A stretch of DNA of 57,842 bases from Hondaea fermentalgiana. Taxonomy: Eukaryota; Sar; Bigyra; Thraustochytrida; Thraustochytriidae. Shown here piece after piece: positions 24,473 to 33,773 of the stretch. Made by a program: the position numbers and the translations under genes. How positions within the stretch are numbered: the first letter of the stretch is position 1; each line of letters opens with the position of its first letter. The notes under the pieces are model-generated. The model saw nothing but the letters and a program-made list of their open reading frames with translations. It made no database searches and was not told the DNA's origin. Location: the NCBI GenBank assembly GCA_014084085.1, contig NPFB01000127.1, positions 7,333 to 65,174 of the forward strand, given 5' to 3'.

Positions 24473-26029
24473 ATGGGGACGCGCGGGAGCAAAGACGTGT
24501 TGTACCTGGGCATCGACGCCGGGACGCAGTCGATCAAGGCGAGCGTGTACGATGGGGCGATGCAGCTCGTCCAGGAGCGCGCGGTCAAGTTTGACGAGGA
24601 GTTGCCGCAGTACGGTACACGCGCAGGGATGATCGTCGAGGACGAGGCGGCGGGCGTGGTGCGGTCGCCCGTGTTCATGTGGGTCGAGGCGCTCGAAATC
24701 GCGCTCGAACGCCTCGCGCAGGCCGTCGACATGTCCAGCATCGTCGCGGTCTCAGGGAGCGCGCAGCAACATTCGAGCGTGTGGTGGCGTGCCTTCCCCA
24801 CTAGCTTTGACCCAAACGAGCGCCTTGTGGAGCAGCTGCGCGCTCAAAAGGCCTTTTCCACCGAGCTCTCGCCCATCTGGGCCGACTCGAGCACCTCGGA
24901 GGAGGTCAAGAGCGCAGAGGAACGCGTGGGCGGCGCGGCCGCAATGCAGCAGCTCACCGGCTCTGTCGGCACCGAGCGCTTCACGGGAAACCAAATCGCG
25001 CGCATGGCCAAGAGACACCCGGAGATTTACAAGGATACGGAGCGCGTAATGTTGCTGAGCACAGCGCTCACGAGCCTCTTTTTAGGTCGGCCTGCCGCCA
25101 CAGAGGCAGGCGACGCCGCCGGTATGAACATGATGCAGCTCGACAAGAACGTCTGGCTCGACGACCTCGAAGACGTCTTTGACGCCCCGGGTCTTGCGGA
25201 CAAGGCCGGTGACCTGTGCGAGGCCAACGCCAACTTGGGATCCGTCTCGGATTTCATGGTGAAGCGCTTTGGCTTTTCGCCCTCGTGTCAGGTCGCTGCT
25301 TTCACGGGCGACAATTTGGCCACGCTCGTTGGCTGCGTCGACCGCGCAAATGACGTCATTGTCAGTCTCGGAACCTCGGACACGGTACTTTCCCAGCAGC
25401 CTACCCGAAAGCAGGTTAACCAGGCTGCGCTCGTATTTCCGCACCCTACGGATCAAGCGCTCTACATGATTATGATTTGCTACAAGAATGGAGGTGCTGT
25501 CCGCAACGACGAAAAGGGCAAAGACCACAAGTGGTCCGAAGTGGACGAGATCCTCCTCGCGGACGCTGATGAGAACGAGCCGGATGTCATTTGCATTTTC
25601 TTTCCTCATAAAGAGATTGCACCACGCCCCATGGACGCCTGCGAGCGAGCCTTTCGCATCGACAATGGCGAAGAGGTCGATGTTGCAAGTCTTTCGTGGC
25701 GTCAGCGCGTCCGCGGTCTCATTTTGGCCCGAGCGCTGTCCATCAAGACGCACCTCGAGGACTGCAAGTCCTCGTATGATCGTGTTGTCATTACTGGTGG
25801 TGGAAGCAACAGCAAGGGGATCCCGGCTGTCTTTCGCCAGGTCCTTGGCGTTCCTGTGTTTACCTCGCAACAGGCCGACGGTGCCTCGCGCGGGGCGGCG
25901 CTCAAGGCCATGCTTGCTGTTGACAAAGCGCCTAAGGGTCATGCCATTCTGTCCGAGCGCCCGGAGTCTGCGAACTTTGCGCAGGTGCCCGCAACGGACC
26001 TGTATCGCAAGATCGAGGCGCAGCTGTAA
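24473..26029 (+). CDS. XYLB: Xylulokinase (FGGY carbohydrate kinase)
   Basis: A 518-aa cytosolic sugar kinase that phosphorylates D-xylulose with ATP to xylulose 5-phosphate, feeding the pentose phosphate pathway. The actin-like ATPase fold shows phosphate-1 motif YLGIDAGTQSIKASVYD near the N-terminus, QQHSSVWW, FTGDNLATLVG, VIVSLGTSDTV and the adenosine motif VITGGGSNSKGI, with FTSQQADGASRGAALKA near the end. Length and motif order match animal and fungal xylulokinases rather than bacterial XylB. The ATG at 24473 (MGTRGSKDVLYLG) lies just downstream of the AGC repeat; the frame is open upstream through the gap, so an N-terminal extension cannot be excluded. Intronless. Confidence 0.92.
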   Translation: MGTRGSKDVLYLGIDAGTQSIKASVYDGAMQLVQERAVKFDEELPQYGTRAGMIVEDEAAGVVRSPVFMWVEALEIALERLAQAVDMSSIVAVSGSAQQHSSVWWRAFPTSFDPNERLVEQLRAQKAFSTELSPIWADSSTSEEVKSAEERVGGAAAMQQLTGSVGTERFTGNQIARMAKRHPEIYKDTERVMLLSTALTSLFLGRPAATEAGDAAGMNMMQLDKNVWLDDLEDVFDAPGLADKAGDLCEANANLGSVSDFMVKRFGFSPSCQVAAFTGDNLATLVGCVDRANDVIVSLGTSDTVLSQQPTRKQVNQAALVFPHPTDQALYMIMICYKNGGAVRNDEKGKDHKWSEVDEILLADADENEPDVICIFFPHKEIAPRPMDACERAFRIDNGEEVDVASLSWRQRVRGLILARALSIKTHLEDCKSSYDRVVITGGGSNSKGIPAVFRQVLGVPVFTSQQADGASRGAALKAMLAVDKAPKGHAILSERPESANFAQVPATDLYRKIEAQL

Positions 26030-26518
26030 GCTTTTTATTTCCCATATTTCCTTTCTTTGGCTTTCCAAATGTCTCTCTTTCTTAACGTCCGATGCCGCAA
26101 AGATACTCGTGATCCCTTAGTCTCTCCGACGCAGCTTATCGGAGGGAATTCATTAGTTCTCCGCGACGCCCCGGCTGAGTGCTCGAGCGATCCATTGCGA
26201 TGATAACAAAAATAAAAACACAAAGCCAGCCTCAGGACTCCATCCGCGAGGTGACAGCCACCTCGATGCCGTACAGCACGTTGGACGGGTCGCAGATGCC
26301 ATTCTCTATGTTAGTGCATAGGGTTTCTCTTTGCAATCTTGGACGGACGCAGTGGGAGAAAAGAAACAAGAAGGAAAAAGTTCATAATCTTCTTCACTCT
26401 GGTTTAATTTATTTTGATACATGGTAACTGGACGCCGTGCCTCGAGCGCCCACCCTCGCTTCAGAGGTTTCGTTTTGCTTTTGAAAAAATCTAGCTCTTG
26501 AATAACAAAGTAGGCCCC
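26030..26518. other. Convergent 3' region of xylulokinase and PEX13
   Basis: About 490 bp of mostly AT-rich UTR-like sequence. A plus-strand AATAAA lies near 26210. It contains a GC-rich island (26232-26305) discussed as a possible cryptic minus-strand exon. Confidence 0.5.
26232..26305 (-). other. Possible terminal exon of an unidentified minus-strand transcript
   Basis: In an otherwise AT-rich 3' flank, a short GC-rich block reads on the minus strand as NGICDPSNVLYGIEVAVTSR followed by M-E-S and TGA, with nearly every third position G or C. Immediately upstream on that strand is CTAACATAG, a consensus-like branch point followed by a 3' splice site. No matching upstream exon was identified; it might be an alternative end of PEX13 or a fragment. 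The plus strand is also open here, so the coding claim is weak. Confidence 0.25.
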
Positions 26519-27811
26519 CTAGCCAAAGATGTCGTCGAATTCGTTCATCGTTCCGCCCATACCGCCCATGCCTCCGTTGCCATACATGCGGTTGCCATAC
26601 ATGCTCGACCCGTAGCCGCCAGAGCCATACATGCTGGATCCATAACCGCCACCGTACATGCCAGAATTGCCGTACATGCTTGAGCCACCGTACATGCCCG
26701 AGCCATACATGCCCGAACCGCCATACATGCCCGAATTGCCGTACATGCTCGATCCATACATGCCCGACCCACCGTACATGCCAGGACCGCCGTACATGCC
26801 GGCGCCAGCCATCATAGGTCCCGCGGCGCCAGCGACGAGGCCTTGGTTGTTGATGCTGTCCCACTGTTGCGAGAGCATGCTCTCGTTGGGGGTCTTGTTG
26901 CGCGACATGCGTTTCAGCACATACTTGATGCCGCGGTAGCCAGCATAGAGAATGACAATGCCAATGAGCCATCGAATCATGCGTCGTCGCCGCTCAGCTT
27001 TAATTTCCTCTGGCGAAGGCAACGGAAGTGGCTGGCCCGTGTGAGGGTCAATCTGAGGTAATGGCGGGGCGCCTGTGAAGAAGCCAATGACCTCGTGCGC
27101 GGCGCCGCCAATGCGCTCAACAAAGTGCGCAAAGGACCCAAAGGCGTACTGGATGGCTTCGGCATTCATGCCAAGGAGCTCCGTCATTTGGCCCAGATTT
27201 CCAACCGTCTGATGCATGGCGCCAAGCCAGCCCATCTGCCCCATCATCATTGGATTCATACCCATGCCCATGCCCATGCCCATGCCGCCGCCATACATGC
27301 CGCCACCGTACATACCGCCACCATACATGCCGCCGCCGTACATGCCACCGCCATAACCGCCGCCATACATGCCGCCGCCATAGCCACCGCCGTACATGCC
27401 ACTTCCATAGCGGCTTCCATACGAACTACCGTAACCACCGGCCCCGTAGCCGCTTGCGCCGTAGCCGCTCGTCCCATAAGGAGAGGATCCGTACATGCCG
27501 CCTGCGGTGGTCGTCGCGCCGTAGCCCGTCGTACCGTACTGGCCTTGCGCGGCTGCGCCATAGGGCTGTGCGGTTTGTGTCTGGCCATATGGACTTGCTG
27601 CTGTGCCAGCTACGCCGGCAGCCGTCGCTGCTGTGGCAGGAGCGCCCGGTGCGCCGGGTATACTGCCTGCAGGTGCTGTCGCAGCCGCGGCAGCACCAGC
27701 TGCAGCAGATGCGGCGCCAGGTACTGCTTCAGTTGCAGCAGGAGCCGCCGTGGTCGCCGCGGTTCCGCTCGCACCCGTTTCCCATGGCTTGGGAGGAGAT
27801 GCCGTGGCCAT
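26519..27811 (-). CDS. PEX13: Peroxin 13, YG-rich, without SH3 domain
   Basis: A 430-aa peroxisomal membrane protein, part of the docking/translocation machinery for matrix protein import. Order: Ala/Pro/Thr-rich N-terminus (1-75); Tyr-Gly-rich region 84-176 with many (G)MYGGG units; Met/Gly run to about 193; the conserved PEX13 core around MTELLGMNAEAIQYAFGSFA (209-228) and ERIGGAAHEVIGFF; a membrane segment at 278-299 (MIRWLIGIVILYAGYRGIKY). A second MYG-repeat region (about 338-425) sits where animal and yeast PEX13 have an SH3 domain, ending in MNEFDDIFG. The N-terminal YG region of PEX13 is known from published work in other organisms to form a gel-like meshwork that lets PEX5-cargo pass. 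Absence of SH3 is shared with plants. Intronless; the MetTyrGly repeats are coded with varied codons. Confidence 0.85.
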   Translation of the reverse strand: MATASPPKPWETGASGTAATTAAPAATEAVPGAASAAAGAAAAATAPAGSIPGAPGAPATAATAAGVAGTAASPYGQTQTAQPYGAAAQGQYGTTGYGATTTAGGMYGSSPYGTSGYGASGYGAGGYGSSYGSRYGSGMYGGGYGGGMYGGGYGGGMYGGGMYGGGMYGGGMYGGGMGMGMGMGMNPMMMGQMGWLGAMHQTVGNLGQMTELLGMNAEAIQYAFGSFAHFVERIGGAAHEVIGFFTGAPPLPQIDPHTGQPLPLPSPEEIKAERRRRMIRWLIGIVILYAGYRGIKYVLKRMSRNKTPNESMLSQQWDSINNQGLVAGAAGPMMAGAGMYGGPGMYGGSGMYGSSMYGNSGMYGGSGMYGSGMYGGSSMYGNSGMYGGGYGSSMYGSGGYGSSMYGNRMYGNGGMGGMGGTMNEFDDIFG

Positions 27812-28518
27812 TTTTCCGTGCGAGGTAAGAACCTTGCTCTACTACTTTTGTTCAATGTCCAAGAACACGTCTCCGTACCGACGAACAAGACGAAGAAGAC
27901 CTTGTTCACGTGGTCGTGGCTCTCAAAGTTCCCGAGCGCTTCAACGAATGTGCACCTCACGTCCGCCTCGACGACGGCCGTAGCGAAGTCGCCTCTGCTT
28001 GGCTTCGCTTCACTTCGCTCCTTGCGAGCCTCCTTGCGAGCCTCTGCACGGTGGCACGCGAGTTCTCGCGCCTGCAGACCCGCTCGCGCCGCGCTCGAGG
28101 CCACAGCGCAAGCCTTTGCTTTGCGAGAGGTCCGCCAATCGGAGTTTGCTTGCACTCGCCCAACCCAGTGAAGACGCCGATTCCCACAGAACCAACGCGG
28201 CACAGCCGCGGAACGGACGCCTTCAACGAGTAAAAAACAAAGAAATGTAGTGACTCTGGAATTGGGGGCTGAGCATCCGCGAGGGTCAGGCCTGACGGAC
28301 GGGTATCGACGTGATGAGCGACCCGGACGCAAAAGGCTAAGGAGAAGGAGGAGGAGAAGAAAGACTCGCGCAGAAAGAAGCAGCGCGCGGGTGGGCGACT
28401 CGCGCGCGCTGAGACGGCGAGACACTCTATCGGGACTCGGTGAAGGAAAATGTCCAAGGTGCAGCTTGTACGTGCTGATGATCGCGCGAGCAAGCACGCG
28501 GCGCAGAGAAAATAAGGA
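27812..28518. promoter_or_regulatory. Shared upstream region of divergent PEX13 and NC2-alpha-like genes
   Basis: A 707-bp head-to-head gap. The long minus-strand open frames crossing it have no domain and are attributed to GC bias. No core promoter element can be named. Confidence 0.4.
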
Positions 28519-29135
28519 ATGAACAACGACGACTCACCAACAGCGACCGTCCCAATCTACGTGGACGGGCAGGCTAAGGTGAAAAGGGTCATGCAAGACG
28601 TCGAGGGCACGGGCCAGGTCCCAAAACAGGTTATTCAGAGTATGGTGGACCTTGTAGAGCTTTTCGTTGATGACGTGGTGGAACGCGCCGCCGAAAGCGC
28701 CAAGAACACCGGCGCGCAGGCGGAGACACCGGTCGCCCTTGATGAAAAGGTATTGTACGTTTCGTGCAAACACGTGCAAACAATGTATTGGATGGAAACA
28801 AAAAATAAGAATGGGGGAAACTGACATTGATGCATGCGCGCAGACATGCCATTGTGGAGAATGAAAAGAGCTTTGACTTCTTGCGCAGTGTGAGAGTTGT
28901 GGTCCCAGCCGTGGCGTATAAACCGCGAAGCAAAAAGCGTCGTCGCACTACAGAAGATGCCTCTGACGCAGAAAAATTAGGCTCTGGGAATGGACAAGAG
29001 GAAAAAACACTTGCTGAAAGCGAAAACGACGGGACATACAAGCTCCCACCTTTGGTTGAAGAACCACTTTCTTTAACGGGAAATGCTGCCCCGGGCCAAA
29101 GAGGGGATGCGTCAAGCGATGACGAGTATGACTAG
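28519..29135 (+). CDS. Histone-fold transcription corepressor, NC2-alpha/DRAP1-like (two exons)
   Basis: Exon 1 is 28519-28754, the intron 28755-28843 (89 bp, donor GTACGT, acceptor GCGCGCAG), exon 2 is 28844-29135. Joined, they give 175 aa with a Leu codon split TT/A. The histone fold (residues about 15-90) reads VKRVMQDVEGTGQVPKQVIQ, then LVELFVDDVVERAAESAKN, then a third helix across the junction leading to HAIVENEKSFDFLRSVR. This pattern, ending in E-x-x-F-D-F-L, matches NC2-alpha/DRAP1, which pairs with NC2-beta/DR1 and represses TBP-dependent transcription. The tail has a basic nuclear signal (KPRSKKRRRTT) and an acidic C-terminus (ASSDDEYD), again as in DRAP1. Related families (NF-YC, CHRAC/POLE histone folds) are less likely. 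Without the splice, frame 1 ends after 101 codons within the intron. AATAAA occurs at 29232. Confidence 0.72.
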
Positions 29136-29562
29136 CCAAGGTCTAGGGCGAAGGGACTTCGGCCCTGCTTCTAAATTATCATTTGCAGCTTACGTGCGAT
29201 TGAGATCGATCAAGCTTTCATTCGTACTTGGAATAAAATCCGCGAGCACTGTCAATAGTAGGATTAGCCAGCACAGCTGACTCCGAGGGGGAAGAATGTA
29301 CAAAACAAGAAAGGTCTTGTTTCGGTGTCGCACAACAAGTCTTTTTCCTTTGCATTCGAAGAAAATGTCAAGACCATGGGAATGTTTGTTTGTTTTTTGG
29401 TTTATGAGGTCAGCAAGGTTTGATCTTTTCGTCTTTCTTCTCCTTTTTTATTTGGAAATATAGGAAGAGACCACTTGCGAAGGAACACGGCATGCACGGC
29501 GTTGCCAAGGAGCATTTTTTTTCTTGTAAAGTCTGCAATGCGACTTGAGGTCCATGACCGCG
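29136..29562. other. Convergent 3' region, NC2-alpha-like gene and GGTase-I beta
   Basis: About 430 bp of T-rich UTR-like sequence with AATAAA at 29232-29237 (plus strand). No gene seen. Confidence 0.5.
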
Positions 29563-30780
29563 CTATGCGTCAGTCGTAACGACTTGCAGATCGGTCGGAG
29601 GTCGGTACGGGGTACCCATACCCGTGAGAGGACCGCTGCCGCCCTTGTTGTAGAAGGAGCTACTTGAATAAGCACGCGTGGTGATGCCAAGAGAGCAATC
29701 AATTGCGGCGAAACCAGGTTCTGCGATGAGACTGAGACCCGTAACAGCGTAATGGGAGTGGAGAATATCCGGGTAGGCTTCTGGTGGTTTCCCTGGATGC
29801 TTGGAGAACCCGCCAATGGGAGATTGGCACGAGAGCAAAAAGGCGCGTGTCGACTCTACATCAATCCAATCGACGCGATTCAGCATCTGCATGGACCCAC
29901 CGACCCAAAAGGTGTAGCATGTGTCAGGAACCTTGTTGATGCGACCATTAAAGCCTTGGACCTGCCTTGAGACCAGAAATCGCTCGAGGCTCTCACGATC
30001 AATATCGTCGAGTCGACCGAGGAGCGCCAGGGATCCTACTGCGGTATAAATGGCGCCGGCATGGGTTTCTTGATTCGGAAGGATGCCAAAACCCCCATCG
30101 TAAGATTGCGAAGCGAGAATGAAGCGCGCCGTCTTATCGACGTCGATGCCAGAAAAATCCTGCAGCATGAACGACACCGCGCAGGCGCAAAAAACAAAAC
30201 GCATGTCATTTTCGGTACCCATGGCTACCGCCTGGAAAGAGCCATCGGGCTGCTGAAGGCTGCGGAGGCCTGCCACAGCGGCTGCCCGATCCACGCGCGA
30301 ATAGTCGTCGCCAAGAATAGCAAGCACTAACAGCGCGCAATACGTCATGGAGACGTGCGCCTGATGGTACTTGCTCACGCCGTCAGCCTCATCTTCGGCG
30401 TTGTTGTTGTTGCTGCTGTTGCTGCTGCTGCAGCTGCCCATGGGTCCAAGGAAGCCTCCACCCAAGAAGCCGCCGCAACCCGGTCCGTTTTGGCCATCGA
30501 CGACCACGACTTGCTGCATATAGACCCAGTCAATAATTTCCTGTCGGTTCTTGAGACGATCCAAGGCTCCGAGCATGTCAAGGGCATTCACCGCAAAGTA
30601 GACCATCATGAGTCGGCTCGTATCCAGCGAGGTGTACGCCTTGGGCACGAGTCCTAGAAACATGGAAAAGTACCTTATGTGCGCCTCGCGCGTCACGTCA
30701 TCGCGGACGAGCTCTGACTCCGCGCTGTGCGCCGCTGCCGCTGCCGCCGCCGCCGCCGCCGCCCCGTCGCCGCCTTCCAT
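29563..30780 (-). CDS. PGGT1B: Geranylgeranyl transferase type I beta subunit
   Basis: A 405-aa catalytic subunit of the cytosolic heterodimer that attaches geranylgeranyl to CaaX proteins such as Rho/Rac GTPases. Prenyltransferase alpha-alpha barrel repeats are clear: HIRYFSMFLGLVPKAYTSLD, RLMMVYFAVNALDML, AGLRSLQQPDGSFQA, ILASQSYDGGFGILPNQETH, LVSRQVQGFNGRINKVPDTC, LLSCQSPIGGFSKHPGKPPE. The zinc ligands are Asp and Cys of PDTCYTFWVGG and His of DILHSHYAVTGLSLI. LVPKAYTSLDTSRL near the N-terminus favours GGTase-I over farnesyltransferase or Rab GGTase beta. ATG at 30780 (MEGGDGAAA) is preferred to the in-frame 30918 start because the extension is basic and non-conserved. A poly-Ala run follows the start, and there is an Asn/Ser-rich insert (SCSSSNSSNNNN) between repeats. 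Confidence 0.93.
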   Translation of the reverse strand: MEGGDGAAAAAAAAAAAHSAESELVRDDVTREAHIRYFSMFLGLVPKAYTSLDTSRLMMVYFAVNALDMLGALDRLKNRQEIIDWVYMQQVVVVDGQNGPGCGGFLGGGFLGPMGSCSSSNSSNNNNAEDEADGVSKYHQAHVSMTYCALLVLAILGDDYSRVDRAAAVAGLRSLQQPDGSFQAVAMGTENDMRFVFCACAVSFMLQDFSGIDVDKTARFILASQSYDGGFGILPNQETHAGAIYTAVGSLALLGRLDDIDRESLERFLVSRQVQGFNGRINKVPDTCYTFWVGGSMQMLNRVDWIDVESTRAFLLSCQSPIGGFSKHPGKPPEAYPDILHSHYAVTGLSLIAEPGFAAIDCSLGITTRAYSSSSFYNKGGSGPLTGMGTPYRPPTDLQVVTTDA

Positions 30781-31415
30781 CGCGACTGCTCTGGCGCCGA
30801 GCGCGAGCAAGCAAACAAAGCCCAAACTGGCTTTGCTTCGGCCTCTCTTTCTGCACTGCAGCTTTGGCCTGCTCGTGCCGCGTTCTTTCGGGCGCGTCTC
30901 TGCGCCGTGCGTGCGCAAGGATTGGCGTCAGGACGCTCCGGAGGACGAGGGATTCGGCTGCGCGCAGAAGCAGATATGTGGCAGCGTCTGCGCCGCTTGC
31001 CGCTTCGGTACGTTGACTGTGGCGCCACAAAGGGTGTGATGCGATATCGTCGTCTTCGTCGTCGTCGTTGTCGCCGTCGTCGTCGTTGTTCGTCGCTGTC
31101 GCTGTCGATTGGTGAAAAAGGGAAGAAAAGAAGGAAACAGGGAAAGAAAGCGCGCCGTGCTTTCTCCGTTAGTTATTTCTTGATGCTCGTCTGCTCGTCG
31201 CTGCTTGTGCCAACCACTTGAGCAGGATGTTTTGGGGACGGATGGTGTGATCAAGAAGCAAAAGTCGTCCTCAGAGTTGCAAGAAGACTGCGATGCGACG
31301 TGATGATGCGAGGAGAGCTTGAGCGTGATATCAGCGATGGAAACCGAGGTCGACGTGGAGGAAAGGACGCTAAGGAGCAACACTTTTGCTCGCTCATGAG
31401 CCTTTTGCGGCAAAA
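30781..31415. promoter_or_regulatory. Upstream region of GGTase-I beta and of a possible small plus-strand gene
   Basis: About 635 bp between divergent genes, with a (CGT)n/(CGTCGT) microsatellite near 31047-31090. No other feature was recognised. Confidence 0.35.
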
Positions 31416-31865
31416 ATGACCAATCGAAAAGGAGAAGTGGCGTTCGTTCCTCCGATTGTCCCTTGGAGATCTAAGGGAAAGAGCGAACAAAACGACATGG
31501 AAGCGGGGAAGGGTTGGCTTGACACGGTGCCATGCGGTTGCAAGAACATGCAAACTGACAATGTGAAATCGAGCGCCTCCTTTCCATTTTGATAATTTAT
31601 TATCACCAATAGATGGAAGGTGCTTCTCGGCGGCCAGCTGATCGTGTCGGCAGGCATCATGCGACATCGTTTAAATGTCTTGCATGCTGCACAGGAGGCA
31701 CAAAAGAATCCAGATGCGCAGAATGTTTCTGATGTCAATGCAGCGGGAACGCAGCCACAAACAAGATCCGCCGCGCCGCCACCAAAGCCTCGAAGAATTG
31801 AAGATGAGGACGATATCCCTTTCGGTGGACTGGCCAAGGTCCCCTCCGATCGTCCAAGCGCATAG
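31416..31865 (+). CDS. Possible small spliced gene, product unrecognised
   Basis: The right-hand part (31613-31865) encodes WKVLLGGQLIVSAGIMRHRL, then a Gln/Asn-rich stretch, a Pro-rich basic segment (AAPPPKPRR) and an acidic end (IEDEDDIPFGG), and stops at 31863-31865. It lacks its own ATG near the start and is preceded by an acceptor-like CACCAATAG. An ATG at 31416 (MTNRKGEVAF) opens a short frame. Joining 31416-31441 to 31613-31865 (donor GTTCGT) gives a 92-aa protein; joining 31416-31562 to 31620-31865 (donor GTGAAA) is also in frame. Neither junction is proven. The short hydrophobic stretch suggests membrane association. No family was recognised. Confidence 0.38.
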
Positions 31866-32406
31866 CAAACAAGTGTTCTCTTTTGGATTGTTATCTGCAG
31901 TTGAAACGTCTCGCTATTAACGAAAAAACAAACAGACAAGCAAACAGACAAGCAAATGGCAAGCAAGCAAGCATGATGAAGGATGACTGGTTTTCTTATT
32001 TTAGAAATAAAAAAATCAAGGTGCATCTTAAGCCAGACGCATTTCCCCCCTCCTCTTGTCTCAAAAAGATCTAAGTCACCCAATTAGAGGCACTTGATTT
32101 TGTTCCCCCCCCCCCCCCCCCCCCCCTCTTCTGGACACTACTAGTGGTAGGCCTACTACTTCAGTGGTAGCGATCAAGATCGCAAACGTGTCCGCGTCGG
32201 GACGGACACGAGGCCCTAAGGCCCCACGGACAGTCATGGCCAGTACCTGAATAGCGAAAGCCGACCTCGACGCCCAAACCCCTCCTGCGCGGGCAGGCAG
32301 GCAGGCAGGAAGGCAGGCTCGTAGCGTCTGACACTGACGGTCGTCGGTCGGTCGGTCGGTCGGCAGCGCTAGCAGCGGTGACGAAGAGAGTGCTTCCGTC
32401 AGCACG
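31866..32406. other. Intergenic with poly-C tract and simple repeats
   Basis: About 540 bp upstream of the paraoxonase-family gene. It holds a 22-base C homopolymer (32105-32126), a near-palindrome centred on GTAGGCCTAC (32143-32160), a (GGCA)n run near 32294-32317 and a (GGTC)n run near 32340-32362. No gene seen. Confidence 0.5.
32105..32126. repeat. Poly-C homopolymer, 22 bases
   Basis: An uninterrupted run of C. Its length is likely to vary or be miscounted by sequencing. Confidence 0.9.
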
Positions 32407-33773
32407 ATGTGGTCGCTTTTCATGGTGGTCTTGCCTATCGTCCTCGGCGCCCAGGCGCTTCGGCTGTACGAGACCTTGGGCGTGAGCAAGGTCTTGGGCC
32501 CCACCACGCCAGATGGCTGCTTTCTTGTCGACAGAGAAAACAATGATCCTGCCGGCTCGATCATTCTTCCGGTCGAAGATCTTGTTCACTATCGCTCGGG
32601 GATTCTCCTTGGTACGTATATACCTATATTTCTCCCTGATTGACAGCCATGGCGGCAAAGACATTCTCTTTTATTCAGGCAGCTGACATGTTGAACAAAT
32701 GTATCTCAGGTGGTGCCGGTGGTGTGCTTTTGGGTGAACGGTTTAGTCCGGAGTCGAGACCCTTGGGCTACATTGTTGCTGTCGACGCACGCGGTGGCGG
32801 CGGCAGCGGAAGCGGAAACGGAAGCGATAAGGACGACGGCGTCGAAGACAATGGTGATAATAACACACCCGTGGTGCGCAAGCTCAAGATGTCCAAATTC
32901 CCGGCTGACACCCACTTTTTGCCGCACGGCATTTACTATTCGAAAGCATCGGAGCGGCTTTATGTGGTCAATCACGCTGGTGTTTCCAGCGTGGGTACAC
33001 GCGTCGAGGTCTTTGATGTAACAAGAAATGGTGATGATCTTCCCGAGCTTACCTGGCGTCTGGCGGTGGGCGGAAAGGACTTGTTTGCAAACATGGCCCT
33101 CAATGCCGTGGTCGAAGGGCAAGGTGATGAGATCTACGTGACTCAATGGCAGTCCACGGCAGTTCCGGCTGGGGGTGGCATGCATCCCAAGAGTATCAGT
33201 GAGATTGTCGGAAGAATCGTGCACTTGGGGCAGACGTTCATGATGATGCCAGGCAATCAAGGCGTGTATCGATGCACCTTTGACAGCAAGTCGCCGTCGA
33301 ACCCCGCAACCTCGTGCCGTCGTGAATCATGGGGCTACATGGCTGCCAATGGCATCACCGCCACCCCGGATCTTTCGCGTATCTATGTGGCCGATCCGGT
33401 TGCCCATAAGATCTTTTCCTATGCTCGTGACCCAGCTGATGGGACGCTCGACTATTTGTCGAACGAGACGATTTCCACACCGCATGCGCCCGACAACGTG
33501 CATTATGACGAGGAGACTGGCGAACTTCACACAGGAACGATTCCTCGAATTGTGGAATTCGCCGACCTCCACGCTCGGGCTTCGGGTACTTTTCAAGTGT
33601 TTTCCCAGTCCAAGCCGGGCTCGCGCTACGATACCGTGGAGCAGCGCGTCGTGCATGATGCAAGTCTTTTAGACGAGTTTTCCGCGTGCATGCCACTCGC
33701 AGGACCGAACAAGCGCTGGTCCGTGTGCGGAAGTCCCATTGCGGATGGCCTTTTGGTTTGCCCGGCGTCATGA
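32407..33773 (+). CDS. Paraoxonase/arylesterase family protein (two exons)
   Basis: Exon 1 32407-32611, intron 32612-32709 (98 bp, donor GTACGT, acceptor TCTCAG), exon 2 32710-33773; joined 422 aa with Gly69 split G/GT. A six-bladed calcium-dependent lactonase/arylesterase fold. All PON1-type metal and catalytic residues have counterparts: E57-D58 (VEDL), H141 (LPHGIYY), H157 (YVVNHAG), N200 (MALNAVV), N282 (AANGITATPD), D330-N331 (APDNVHYDEETG). The splice also restores the conserved SGILLGGAGG block. The N-terminal hydrophobic segment (MWSLFMVVLPIVLGAQAL) resembles the retained signal anchor of animal paraoxonases. A Gly/Ser/Asp-rich insert (about 96-120) is extra. Lactonase activity is inferred from the family; the native substrate is unknown. 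Confidence 0.86.

Noticed and set aside
23845..24594. Open frames running through the 100-N gap
   Set aside because: They are open only because N codons cannot be stops; no protein should be inferred across the gap.
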